Shown in pieces: positions 25,968-33,638 of a stretch of 33,638 bases of DNA. The DNA is taken from the NCBI GenBank assembly GCA_946404035.1, contig CAMJCC010000008.1:1-33638 (forward strand), written 5' to 3'. The DNA comes from an uncultured Clostridia bacterium (GTDB lineage: Bacteria > Bacillota > Clostridia > Oscillospirales > CAG-272). Under the pieces are notes generated by a model. The model had not been told where the DNA came from and did no database searches. It saw only the letters and a program-made list of their open reading frames with translations. How positions within the stretch are numbered: the stretch's first letter is position 1; each line of letters starts with the position of its first letter. The position numbers were made by a program, and so were the translations under genes.

Positions 25968-26567
25968 ATGAAGAACGCCGATGCGGACAAGCCAAACGGT
26001 CTGTTTCAGACCGACCCGGCGGAACTGACCGAGCGCAAACTCGAGAGCCGCCGCCTCTTCACGGGCGCGGTGTTCGATCTGGAGGTCGACCGCGTCGCGC
26101 TCCCGAACGGCAAACCCTCTACCCGCGAACTCATCCGGCACAAGGGCGCCGTCGCCGTCATCCCGGTCTTTCCCGACCATACCGTGGCCGTCGAGGAGCA
26201 GTACCGCTACGCCGTGGACAAGATCCTGATCGAGATCCCGGCGGGCAAACTCGACGCCCCCGACGAGGACCGTGAGGAGGCGGCGAAGCGCGAGCTCCGC
26301 GAGGAGACGGGGCTTATCGCCGGGAAACTGACCTGCCTCGGCGACTACTACGGCTCCCCCGCCATCGTCGACGAGCGCATCACGCTCTACCTCGCCACCG
26401 ATCTTTCCGAGGGCGAACGCGACCTGGACGACGACGAGTTCCTCTCGGTCCGCCGGGTCCCGCTCTCAGACCTTGCCGACGCGATGCTCGCGGGCAGGAT
26501 CACGGACGGGAAAACGCAGGCGGCGATCGGGCGCGTGTGCCTTATGGTCGAGCGCGGACTGCTTTGA
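25968..26567 (+). CDS. NUDIX hydrolase (ADP-ribose pyrophosphatase-like)
   Basis: Nudix box GKLDAPDEDREEAAKRELREETGLIAG; ATG 25968 follows promoter and GGGAGGGCGCT. Confidence 0.93.
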   Translation: MKNADADKPNGLFQTDPAELTERKLESRRLFTGAVFDLEVDRVALPNGKPSTRELIRHKGAVAVIPVFPDHTVAVEEQYRYAVDKILIEIPAGKLDAPDEDREEAAKRELREETGLIAGKLTCLGDYYGSPAIVDERITLYLATDLSEGERDLDDDEFLSVRRVPLSDLADAMLAGRITDGKTQAAIGRVCLMVERGLL

Positions 26568-26606
26568 TCAAATCGATTTCCGAACGTTTTTACGGAGGTA
26601 CATAAT

Positions 26607-28184
26607 ATGGATATGATCCTGAACAACGGCCCCACGATCCTCCTGATCCTGGCGGGCGTCCTGATCGTGATCGGGGCTCTGCTCGGTCTGCTTCGCGGGT
26701 TCAAGCGGGCGTTCATCCGGTTTCTGACCGTTCTGGTCGCGTTCTTCGGTTCTCTCTTCGCCTGCAAGTATTTCCTCTCGAACACCGAAAAGGTGCTGAA
26801 CCACCCTTGGACGCAAAAACTGCTGGTCATGATGAAGGTCACGTTCCTCGACCAGCTGAAGGAGCAGGTCCCCGACGCCTACGATCTTCTGATCGGGCTG
26901 CCGGTGGCGATCCTCTCCCCCATCTTCTTCACGCTCCTGTTCCTTGTCGCCGCGTTCGTGCTTGAGATCGTGTCGATGATCATCGGCTTCTTTGCCGGTC
27001 CGAAGCACAGCTTCCATCTGCTCGGCGGCGTGATCGGCGCGGTACAGGGCGCCGTCTTCACCGTGGCGATCATGGTCCCGCTCTGCGGTCTTCTCACCAA
27101 CGCGGTCTCGGCGATCGACACCATCGAGGAGGAGAAGAACGAAAACTACAACGTCGCGGCGATCGAGCAACTCTCCGACTACAAGCAGCAAATGATCGCC
27201 ATCACCGACGCGCCGATCTACCAACTGGTGGACAAGTACGCCGGCACCCCGATCTGCTCCTCCCTGATGCGCTACACCGTCGACGGCAAAGAGGTCAATA
27301 TCAAGGAAGAGACCGACAACGTCGCGCGGCTCTACGCGCATATCTTCCCGCTGATGGGCACCGAGCTGAAGAACTATAAGCAGGATCAGGTCCAGGCGCT
27401 CGGAAACGTCGTGGGCGACCTCGACCGCTCCGAACTCTTCCCGCTCCTGATCACCAAGGTGCTGAACGCCGCGGGCAACGGCTGGCTGGGTCCGAATAAC
27501 GAGGGCGGCGGCACTTTCCTCTCGATCAAAGCGCCCCAGACCGACAGCAAGTTTGACGACGTTCTGATCGAACTCTTCAAGGTCATGGCGACCACCAGTT
27601 CCGATCCGGTCAGCGACGAGCCGAACGCCAAGAAAGTCATCGCGGCGGACCTGCAGACTATGGTCGACCTGTTCGATATCCTGGAAAAGCACGGCATCTT
27701 CCCGATCATCGACGACTCCGACGCCCTGCAGACCAAACTGGCGACCGACCCGACCCTGTTCCCCGAGATCCGCACCAAGCTGAGATCCAACGAACGGTTC
27801 AAGCCGGTCTGCGACGCGATGGAACGCGCGGTGATCTCGTCGGTCGTGTCGATCCCCGAACAGGGCTCGCCCCAGTACGCGGAATTCCACGATATGACCG
27901 AGGACGTCGCGAACGCCCTGAACGGTCTTTCCGACGAACAGCGGCAGGCGTTCTTCGACGATCCGACCCAGTTGCTCGAGGGCACGGCGTACGCCGATCA
28001 GCTCCATACGGCGCTCCAGAACTACGACGTCAACAGCGGTATGGTGGAACTCTCGAAAGAACTGCTCTCCGACATTCTGAACGACGGCTTCGGCGAAAAG
28101 CTGAAGAACGGCGAGGACGTCACGGCGGACGACGTCGAAACGTTCCTGCGCGACTACACGTCAAACTCTCTCGGGACCGATTGA
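26607..28184 (+). CDS. CvpA-like membrane protein with long C-terminal region
   Basis: N-terminal TM segments ILLILAGVLIVIGALLGLLRGFKRAFIRFLTVLVAFFGSLFACKYF resembling CvpA; 525 aa. Confidence 0.65.
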   Translation: MDMILNNGPTILLILAGVLIVIGALLGLLRGFKRAFIRFLTVLVAFFGSLFACKYFLSNTEKVLNHPWTQKLLVMMKVTFLDQLKEQVPDAYDLLIGLPVAILSPIFFTLLFLVAAFVLEIVSMIIGFFAGPKHSFHLLGGVIGAVQGAVFTVAIMVPLCGLLTNAVSAIDTIEEEKNENYNVAAIEQLSDYKQQMIAITDAPIYQLVDKYAGTPICSSLMRYTVDGKEVNIKEETDNVARLYAHIFPLMGTELKNYKQDQVQALGNVVGDLDRSELFPLLITKVLNAAGNGWLGPNNEGGGTFLSIKAPQTDSKFDDVLIELFKVMATTSSDPVSDEPNAKKVIAADLQTMVDLFDILEKHGIFPIIDDSDALQTKLATDPTLFPEIRTKLRSNERFKPVCDAMERAVISSVVSIPEQGSPQYAEFHDMTEDVANALNGLSDEQRQAFFDDPTQLLEGTAYADQLHTALQNYDVNSGMVELSKELLSDILNDGFGEKLKNGEDVTADDVETFLRDYTSNSLGTD

Positions 28185-28206
28185 TCCATTCGCAAACCGT
28201 TCCGCG

Positions 28207-28239
28207 GCGGGCGCCCCTTTCCCGGGGCGCCCGCTTTTT
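28207..28239 (+). terminator. Terminator downstream of CvpA-like gene
   Basis: GCGGGCGCCCC-N6-GGGGCGCCCGCTTTTT. Confidence 0.85.
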
Positions 28240-28321
28240 ATGCAAAATCTCGGTTTCGGCGAATTCGACAACTATATATGGACGAAAAGCGGAAGAAAGC
28301 AACAACCTGTGGCAAAACCGC

Positions 28322-28350
28322 TTGACACCGGGCGAGAAAAACTGTATAAT
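28322..28350 (+). promoter_or_regulatory. Consensus SigA promoter for topoisomerase operon
   Basis: TTGACA-17 nt-TATAAT. Confidence 0.9.
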
Positions 28351-28397
28351 AATATCTTGGAACAAAATCCGGTAAAAACGGGAGGGGACTGGGCTTC

Positions 28398-30371
28398 ATG
28401 GCAAAAAACGAATACAATGCAAGTTCCATCACGGTACTTGAGGGTCTGGAACCGGTCAGACGGCGCCCGGGCATGTACATCGGGGACACCGACGTCAGGG
28501 GATTGCATCACATGGTCTGGGAGATCGTCGACAACGCGGTCGACGAGGCGGCGAACGGATACGCCGATAAGATAGACGTGACGATCCACCAGGACGGATC
28601 GCTGACCGTCACCGACAACGGGCGCGGGATGCCGGTCGACATCCACCCGGGACAGCAGGTGCCGGGCGTGGAACTGATCTTTACCAAACTGCACGCGGGC
28701 GGAAAGTTTGACGGAAAGAGCTATTCCTACGCGGGCGGTCTTCACGGCGTGGGCGCGTCTGTCGTCAACGCCCTGTCGCGTTGGCTTGTCGCCGAGGTGA
28801 TCCGCGACGGCAAACGCTACCGCATCGAGTTCGAGAGCCCCGAGGACGAGGAGGGGAACGTCCGCTCCGGGGTCATCAAGCGCAAACTCCGCACCGTCGG
28901 CCGCGACGTGCCGGGACACGGCTCCTCGGTCACGTTCATGCCCGACGACCGGGTCTTCAACACCGTGCGCTTCGATTTCAACACCATCCAGAACAAGCTC
29001 CGCGAACTGGCGTTTCTGAACGCGGGGCTGACCATGACGTTCAAGGACGAACGCAAGACCGACGGCGAGAACTTCTTCGTCTACAGCTACAAGAACGGGT
29101 TGATCGACTATATGAAGTTCTTCCACCAGGGGAAGAAGGTCCTCTACGAGGAGCCCATCCTGATCTCCGGGGAGAGCGAGGGCATCCGGCTGACGGCGGC
29201 GATCCAGCACACCGACGGCTACAACGAGACCATCCTCTCCTACGTCAACAACATCCGCACCACCGAGGGCGGCACGCACGAGACCGGTTTCAAGACCGCC
29301 CTGACCAAGGTCTTCAACACCGCGGCGCGCGAACTCGGCGTGCTGAGGGACAAGGACGACAACTATATCGGCGAGGATCTTCGCGAGGGGATCACCGTCA
29401 TCCTGTTGGTCAAGATGAAAGAGGCGCAGTTCGAGGGACAGACCAAGACCAAACTGGGCAATATCTCGGCGCGCACGGCGGTCGAGACCATCGTGACCGA
29501 ACAGCTCGGGCGCTACACGCAGAACCGCAGTAACCAGACCGTCGTCAAGGCGGCGCTCGAAAAAGCCAAAGCCGCGCGCGGCGTGCGCGAGGCGACCAAA
29601 AAAGCGAACGACCTCGCCCGCCAGAAGAACAGTCTGGAGGTCACGGCGCTGGTCGGCAAGTTCGCCGCCAGCATCGGGCGCGACTTCTCGAAAAACGAGA
29701 TGTTCATCGTCGAGGGCGACAGTGCGGGCGGCTCGGCAAAACAGGGGCGCGACCGGAACTTCCAGGCGATCCTTCCCCTGCGCGGCAAGCCGGTCAACAG
29801 CGAGAAACGCCGCCTCGAAGCCCTGCTCGCAAACGAGGAGATCCGCTCGATCATCACCGCCCTCGGGACCGGGGTCGGGCGCGATTTCAACATCGCCAAC
29901 CTCCGCTACGACAAGGTGATCATCCTGGCGGACGCGGACCAGGACGGCGCGCACATCCGGGCGCTGCTCCTGACTTTCTTCTACCGCTATATGCAGGAAT
30001 TGATCCTCGAGGGTCACGTCTATATCGGGATGCCGCCGCTCTACCGCATCGAGCGCAAGTCCGACGGCAAGGTCTGGTTCGCCTACGACGACGCCGAGTG
30101 CGAGAAGATCACCGCTCAATTTGAAAAGAGTTCCGCGTATACAATCTCCCGCTACAAGGGGCTTGGCGAAATGAACCCCGAACTGCTCTGGGAGACCACG
30201 ATGAACCCCGCGCACCGGACGCTGATCCGCGTCGGGATCGAGGACGCGGCGGAGGCGGAGAATATGGTGACCATCCTGATGGGCGACGACGCCGCCCGTC
30301 GGCAGGACTATATCTTCGCGCACGCCGACTTCAACAAAGTGGACACGTTTGCCAAGAAAGTGAGGGTGTAA
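28398..30371 (+). CDS. parE: Type IIA topoisomerase subunit B (topoisomerase IV ParE-like, GyrB family)
   Basis: VLEGLEPVRRRPGMYIGDTDVRGLHHMVWEIVDNAVDEA, GGLHGVGASVVNALS, TOPRIM EMFIVEGDSAGGSAKQGRDRNFQAILPLRGKPVN; 657 aa, paired with a short A subunit. Confidence 0.8.
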   Translation: MAKNEYNASSITVLEGLEPVRRRPGMYIGDTDVRGLHHMVWEIVDNAVDEAANGYADKIDVTIHQDGSLTVTDNGRGMPVDIHPGQQVPGVELIFTKLHAGGKFDGKSYSYAGGLHGVGASVVNALSRWLVAEVIRDGKRYRIEFESPEDEEGNVRSGVIKRKLRTVGRDVPGHGSSVTFMPDDRVFNTVRFDFNTIQNKLRELAFLNAGLTMTFKDERKTDGENFFVYSYKNGLIDYMKFFHQGKKVLYEEPILISGESEGIRLTAAIQHTDGYNETILSYVNNIRTTEGGTHETGFKTALTKVFNTAARELGVLRDKDDNYIGEDLREGITVILLVKMKEAQFEGQTKTKLGNISARTAVETIVTEQLGRYTQNRSNQTVVKAALEKAKAARGVREATKKANDLARQKNSLEVTALVGKFAASIGRDFSKNEMFIVEGDSAGGSAKQGRDRNFQAILPLRGKPVNSEKRRLEALLANEEIRSIITALGTGVGRDFNIANLRYDKVIILADADQDGAHIRALLLTFFYRYMQELILEGHVYIGMPPLYRIERKSDGKVWFAYDDAECEKITAQFEKSSAYTISRYKGLGEMNPELLWETTMNPAHRTLIRVGIEDAAEAENMVTILMGDDAARRQDYIFAHADFNKVDTFAKKVRV

Positions 30372-30374
30372 GAG

Positions 30375-32492
30375 GTGGGCCGCCAGTCTAAAACCGAAAA
30401 GGTGACAGTCGACAATACCGTCATCCTCGAACGCAATATGGAGGACGTGATGCACGCCTCCATGATGCCCTATTCCGAGCACGTCATCCTCGAACGGGCG
30501 GTCCCGCGCGTGGAGGACGGGCTGAAACCCGTACAGCGCCGCGTGCTGTTCGCGATGAACGAGGCGGGCTTGACCCCGGACAAACCTTTCCGCAAATCGG
30601 CGAACATCGTCGGGGAGACCATGGCGAAATACCATCCCCACGGCGACAGCTCGATCTACGATACGATGGTCCGGATGGCGCAGGACTTCAATATGCGCGT
30701 CCCGCTCGTCGAGGGGAACGGCAACTTCGGTTCGATGGACGGCGACACCGCCGCCGCGTTCCGGTACACCGAGGCGCGGATGGCGCCCGCCGCCCTCCTG
30801 ATGATGCGCGACCTCGCCAAGGAGACCGTGCCGTCCTCGCTCAACTTCGACGATACCAGAAGAGAGCCAGACGTGCTCCCCGCGCTCTTCCCCAACCTGC
30901 TGATCAACGGCTCGGCGGGCATCGCGGTGGGTCTGGCGACCAATATCCCGCCCCACAACCCCGACGAGGTGATCGACGGCGTGATCGCCGCGGTCAAAAA
31001 CCCGAAGATCACGCTCGCCGCCCTGATGAAACACATCCAGGGACCCGATTTCCCGACCGGCGGCATCATCGTCAACCCCGAGGATCTCGAACAGATCTAC
31101 AAAACGGGAGAGGGCAAACTCTACGTCCGCGCCAAGGCGACGGTCGAGCGGCTCTCCGACGGACGCTCGAATATCGTCGTGACCGAGTTCCCGTTCCAGT
31201 CGAACAAGGCGGAGCTGCTCGCCAAGGTGCTCGAGCACGCGCAGGCAAAACGCGAGATCATCCAGCAGATCGCGGACGTGCGCGACGAGTCCGACAGGAC
31301 CGGTATCCGCGCGGTCATCGAGGTCAAGCGCGGCTACGACGCCGAAAAACTCCTGACCTACCTCTACCGCTACACCGACCTGCAAAAGACCTTTGCCGTC
31401 AATATGATCGCCATCGCCGAGGGGCGCCCGATGCAGCTCTCGCTTGTCGACGCGGTGAACTACTACGTCGCGTTCCGGCGCAAGATCGAGCGGCGGCGCA
31501 TCAACTACGACCTCAGGGTCGCGCGCGACCGCGAGGAGATCCTCGGGGGGCTCGTCGTCGCGGCGCTGAACATCGACCGCGTCATCGCCGTGATCCGCGG
31601 GTCGAAGACCCCCGCCGAGGCGAAGACGCAGCTCTGCACCGAATTCAAGCTCACCGAGCGGCAGGCGGAAGCCATCCTCGAAATGAAGCTTCGCCGGCTG
31701 ACCGGGCTTGAGATCGAAACGCTGGAAAACGAACTCGCCAAGGTGCGCGAGAACATCGCCGGCTGGGAACGTCTGCTCGCCGACCCGCTTGAGATGGACC
31801 GCGAGATCATCTCCTCGCTGAAAGAGGTCAAAAAAGCTCTGCACTCCGAGCGGCGCACCGAACTCACCTCCGTCGTCGAGGAGGAGACCGTCAAGCTCGA
31901 CGATTTCCGGCAGGCGGAGGACACCGTCGTCTATATCGACGAGGCGGGCAACCTCCACCGCGTAAGCGAAAAAATCTTTGAAAATATGCAAAAATCAGCA
32001 ACCACCCCCGAGGAGCTTTTCGTCAAAACGAGGACCGACGTCACGCTCTATCTCTTCGGCAACCGGGCGGGGGTCTACCAACTTTGCGCCGGGGACGTCC
32101 CCGAGTGCCGCTCGGCAAAGGACAAGGGCGTCATCCCCGAGAAACTGATCCGCGATTTCACCGACGACTACCTCCTCTGCGCGCTCCCCTCGACCTTGTC
32201 CGACGAGGAGATCACGCTGGTCGCGACCGAGCGCGGGATGCTGAAATGCTCGGCGTTCTCCGAATACAAGATCAACCGGAAAAAGTACGAGGCGGCGCTG
32301 CTCCGCGAGGGCGACAAGCTGATCTACGCCGGACTGCTTTCGGGCGCGACCGGCATCGACCTGAACCTCTCGGACGGCAAGAGAAAGATCCGCCGCGATC
32401 CCGTCCCCGTGACCGGGCGGCGCACCTACGGCGTGCGCGGGATCAAGCTGCCCGAGGGCGTCACGCTCCAGTCGATCACCAAACGCAAATGA
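30375..32492 (+). CDS. parC: Type IIA topoisomerase subunit A (topoisomerase IV ParC-like, GyrA family)
   Basis: GTG start; MMPYSEHVILERAVPRVEDGLKPVQRRVLFAM, AKYHPHGDSSIYDTMVRMAQDF, FRYTEARMAP; 705 aa, no QRRGGxG GyrA-box seen in the C-terminus. Confidence 0.78.
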   Translation: MGRQSKTEKVTVDNTVILERNMEDVMHASMMPYSEHVILERAVPRVEDGLKPVQRRVLFAMNEAGLTPDKPFRKSANIVGETMAKYHPHGDSSIYDTMVRMAQDFNMRVPLVEGNGNFGSMDGDTAAAFRYTEARMAPAALLMMRDLAKETVPSSLNFDDTRREPDVLPALFPNLLINGSAGIAVGLATNIPPHNPDEVIDGVIAAVKNPKITLAALMKHIQGPDFPTGGIIVNPEDLEQIYKTGEGKLYVRAKATVERLSDGRSNIVVTEFPFQSNKAELLAKVLEHAQAKREIIQQIADVRDESDRTGIRAVIEVKRGYDAEKLLTYLYRYTDLQKTFAVNMIAIAEGRPMQLSLVDAVNYYVAFRRKIERRRINYDLRVARDREEILGGLVVAALNIDRVIAVIRGSKTPAEAKTQLCTEFKLTERQAEAILEMKLRRLTGLEIETLENELAKVRENIAGWERLLADPLEMDREIISSLKEVKKALHSERRTELTSVVEEETVKLDDFRQAEDTVVYIDEAGNLHRVSEKIFENMQKSATTPEELFVKTRTDVTLYLFGNRAGVYQLCAGDVPECRSAKDKGVIPEKLIRDFTDDYLLCALPSTLSDEEITLVATERGMLKCSAFSEYKINRKKYEAALLREGDKLIYAGLLSGATGIDLNLSDGKRKIRRDPVPVTGRRTYGVRGIKLPEGVTLQSITKRK

Positions 32493-32497
32493 CTTTT

Positions 32498-32533
32498 CCC
32501 GCCCGTCGCACGCGACGGGCGGGCGCCTTTTCG
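32498..32533 (+). terminator. Terminator downstream of topoisomerase operon
   Basis: CCCGCCCGTCGC/GCGACGGGCGGG followed by GCCTTTTC. Confidence 0.7.
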
Positions 32534-32534
32534 A

Positions 32535-32563
32535 TTGACAAATCCGCCCCGGGATGCTATAAT
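32535..32563 (+). promoter_or_regulatory. Consensus SigA promoter for transglutaminase-like gene
   Basis: TTGACA-17 nt-TATAAT. Confidence 0.9.
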
Positions 32564-32599
32564 GAGAGAGAATATTCCTCCTCTGTGAAAGGAGCCGTT

Positions 32600-33638
32600 A
32601 TGATGCAAACCGCCAAACCGTCCGCGTTCCTCCGGTTCGCGGCACTCTTCCTTGCGATCTTTCTGGTCTTCCCCATCGCCGCGCCGTTCACTCGCCGCGA
32701 CGCGTCGAAAACGACCGACAACGCGGTCCCCGCGCTCCTGTCGGGCTCTCCCGGCGACGGACTGCTCACCGAGAGCGACAAGTATCAGTACGTTCTCTCC
32801 GCTTATCTGAACGGTGAGACCGAGATCGACGTCAAGACCGCAAATTTCACGCTGACCAAAGCCGAGGTGTCCCGGATCTTCACCGTGATGTTCTACTCCG
32901 AAGCGGAACTGTTTTTTTCCAGAAACGGTTACCACGAAGCGTCAAGCAATGGTGAGTTTATCAAGATCCTTCCCCTTTACACAATCGACGCCTCCGAGAT
33001 CCCGTCGAAACTCGCCGAGTTCCGGACCCTGACCGCCGCGATCGTAGCCGAAGCCGACCCCTCGTGGAGCGAATGGGAGAAGATCGCGTTCGTCCACGAC
33101 TACATCGCGCTCCACTACGACTACGACCAAAGGGCCAATAACGAAGAAGAAAAAGACCAAGCGATCTACGACGCCTACGCGATGCTGAAAGAGGGGATCG
33201 GGGTCTGTCAGGCGTACTCCCTGCTCGCCCGCTATCTTCTGAAACAACTCGGCGTCGAGTGCGAGTGCGTTTCCTGCGGGGAACTGAACCACGAGTGGAA
33301 CATCGTCAAGATCGGCGGCAGTTGGTACCACATGGACGTGACCTGGGACGACCGGGACGATAAGGGGCTCTACGGGCAGGTGTCGCACGACTACTTTCTC
33401 TCCTCCGATACCCATTTCAACGCGGGCAAGCACAACTGCGCCGGCTGGGACGCCCCCGTCCGGGCGACCAACGGCAAGTTCGACGGCTTCTTCGAGGACG
33501 TGACGACCCCGTTCATTCTGACGGACGGCGCGGTCTACGCCATCAACGACGGCCGCCTCGTGACCTACGATCCCAAAACCGAACAGTTCACCCGTCTCCG
33601 CGACCTCAGCAGTCTGAAATGGAGCACGCAGGGCGGCG
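32600..33638 (+). CDS. Transglutaminase-like domain protein, secreted or membrane-anchored (runs off right edge)
   Basis: Frame open from ATG 32600 to window end; N-terminal hydrophobic segment; YDAYAMLKEGIGVCQAYSLLARYLLKQLGVECECVSCGELNHEWNIVKIGGSWYHMDVTWDD (Cys-His-Asp pattern). Confidence 0.85.
   Translation, partial: MMQTAKPSAFLRFAALFLAIFLVFPIAAPFTRRDASKTTDNAVPALLSGSPGDGLLTESDKYQYVLSAYLNGETEIDVKTANFTLTKAEVSRIFTVMFYSEAELFFSRNGYHEASSNGEFIKILPLYTIDASEIPSKLAEFRTLTAAIVAEADPSWSEWEKIAFVHDYIALHYDYDQRANNEEEKDQAIYDAYAMLKEGIGVCQAYSLLARYLLKQLGVECECVSCGELNHEWNIVKIGGSWYHMDVTWDDRDDKGLYGQVSHDYFLSSDTHFNAGKHNCAGWDAPVRATNGKFDGFFEDVTTPFILTDGAVYAINDGRLVTYDPKTEQFTRLRDLSSLKWSTQGG

Noticed and set aside
28272-31991. 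1239-aa minus-strand ORF opposite parE and parC
   Set aside because: Antisense to two clearly conserved genes; high-GC codon usage (GAC, CTC, ATC, GTC) leaves the opposite strand nearly stop-free. Arg/Asp/Val/Leu-biased translation with no recognisable domain.
1-33638. tRNA, rRNA, prophage, integrase or defence island
   Set aside because: None recognised on reading; gene content is housekeeping and metabolic.

Overview
33.6-kb high-GC Firmicutes/Clostridia-like chromosomal segment, probably from a gut Oscillospirales-type organism (inferred from gene content; taxonomy not tested). Left part, mostly minus strand: a YhaN/SbcC-like ATPase (runs off the left edge), a DUF6062-like protein, a DUF3794(SPOCS)+LysM protein, rplL and rplJ with an L10 leader/attenuator, an MnmM/YtqB-like methyltransferase, RqcH/NFACT, a GNAT protein and a HAD hydrolase. 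Middle: an OmpR-type two-component system, RlmA-like methyltransferase, RuvX, a Gfo/Idh/MocA oxidoreductase, an amidohydrolase, then a plus-strand arylpyruvate-to-aryl-CoA operon (paaK, iorA, iorB, paaK, ACT). Right: a large Cys-repeat lipoprotein, a sugar isomerase-like TIM barrel, a CmpB-type membrane protein, a NUDIX hydrolase, a CvpA-like protein, a type IIA topoisomerase pair (ParE/ParC-like), and a transglutaminase-like protein (runs off the right edge). The observation most worth following is non-coding. Two intergenic arrays of consecutive hairpins (about 5039-5216 and 6430-6656) flank the rplJ-rplL operon. Stem sequences differ from unit to unit, but the short linkers are conserved (GTGATGT/GTGAAGT and TAATGAAG). 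Both arrays end in a near-identical motif, GGCG[T/G]GGAGAAC, and the first inverted repeat of each reaches back into the expression signals of the neighbouring gene. This looks like an uncharacterised modular hairpin repeat family. No database search was possible here.
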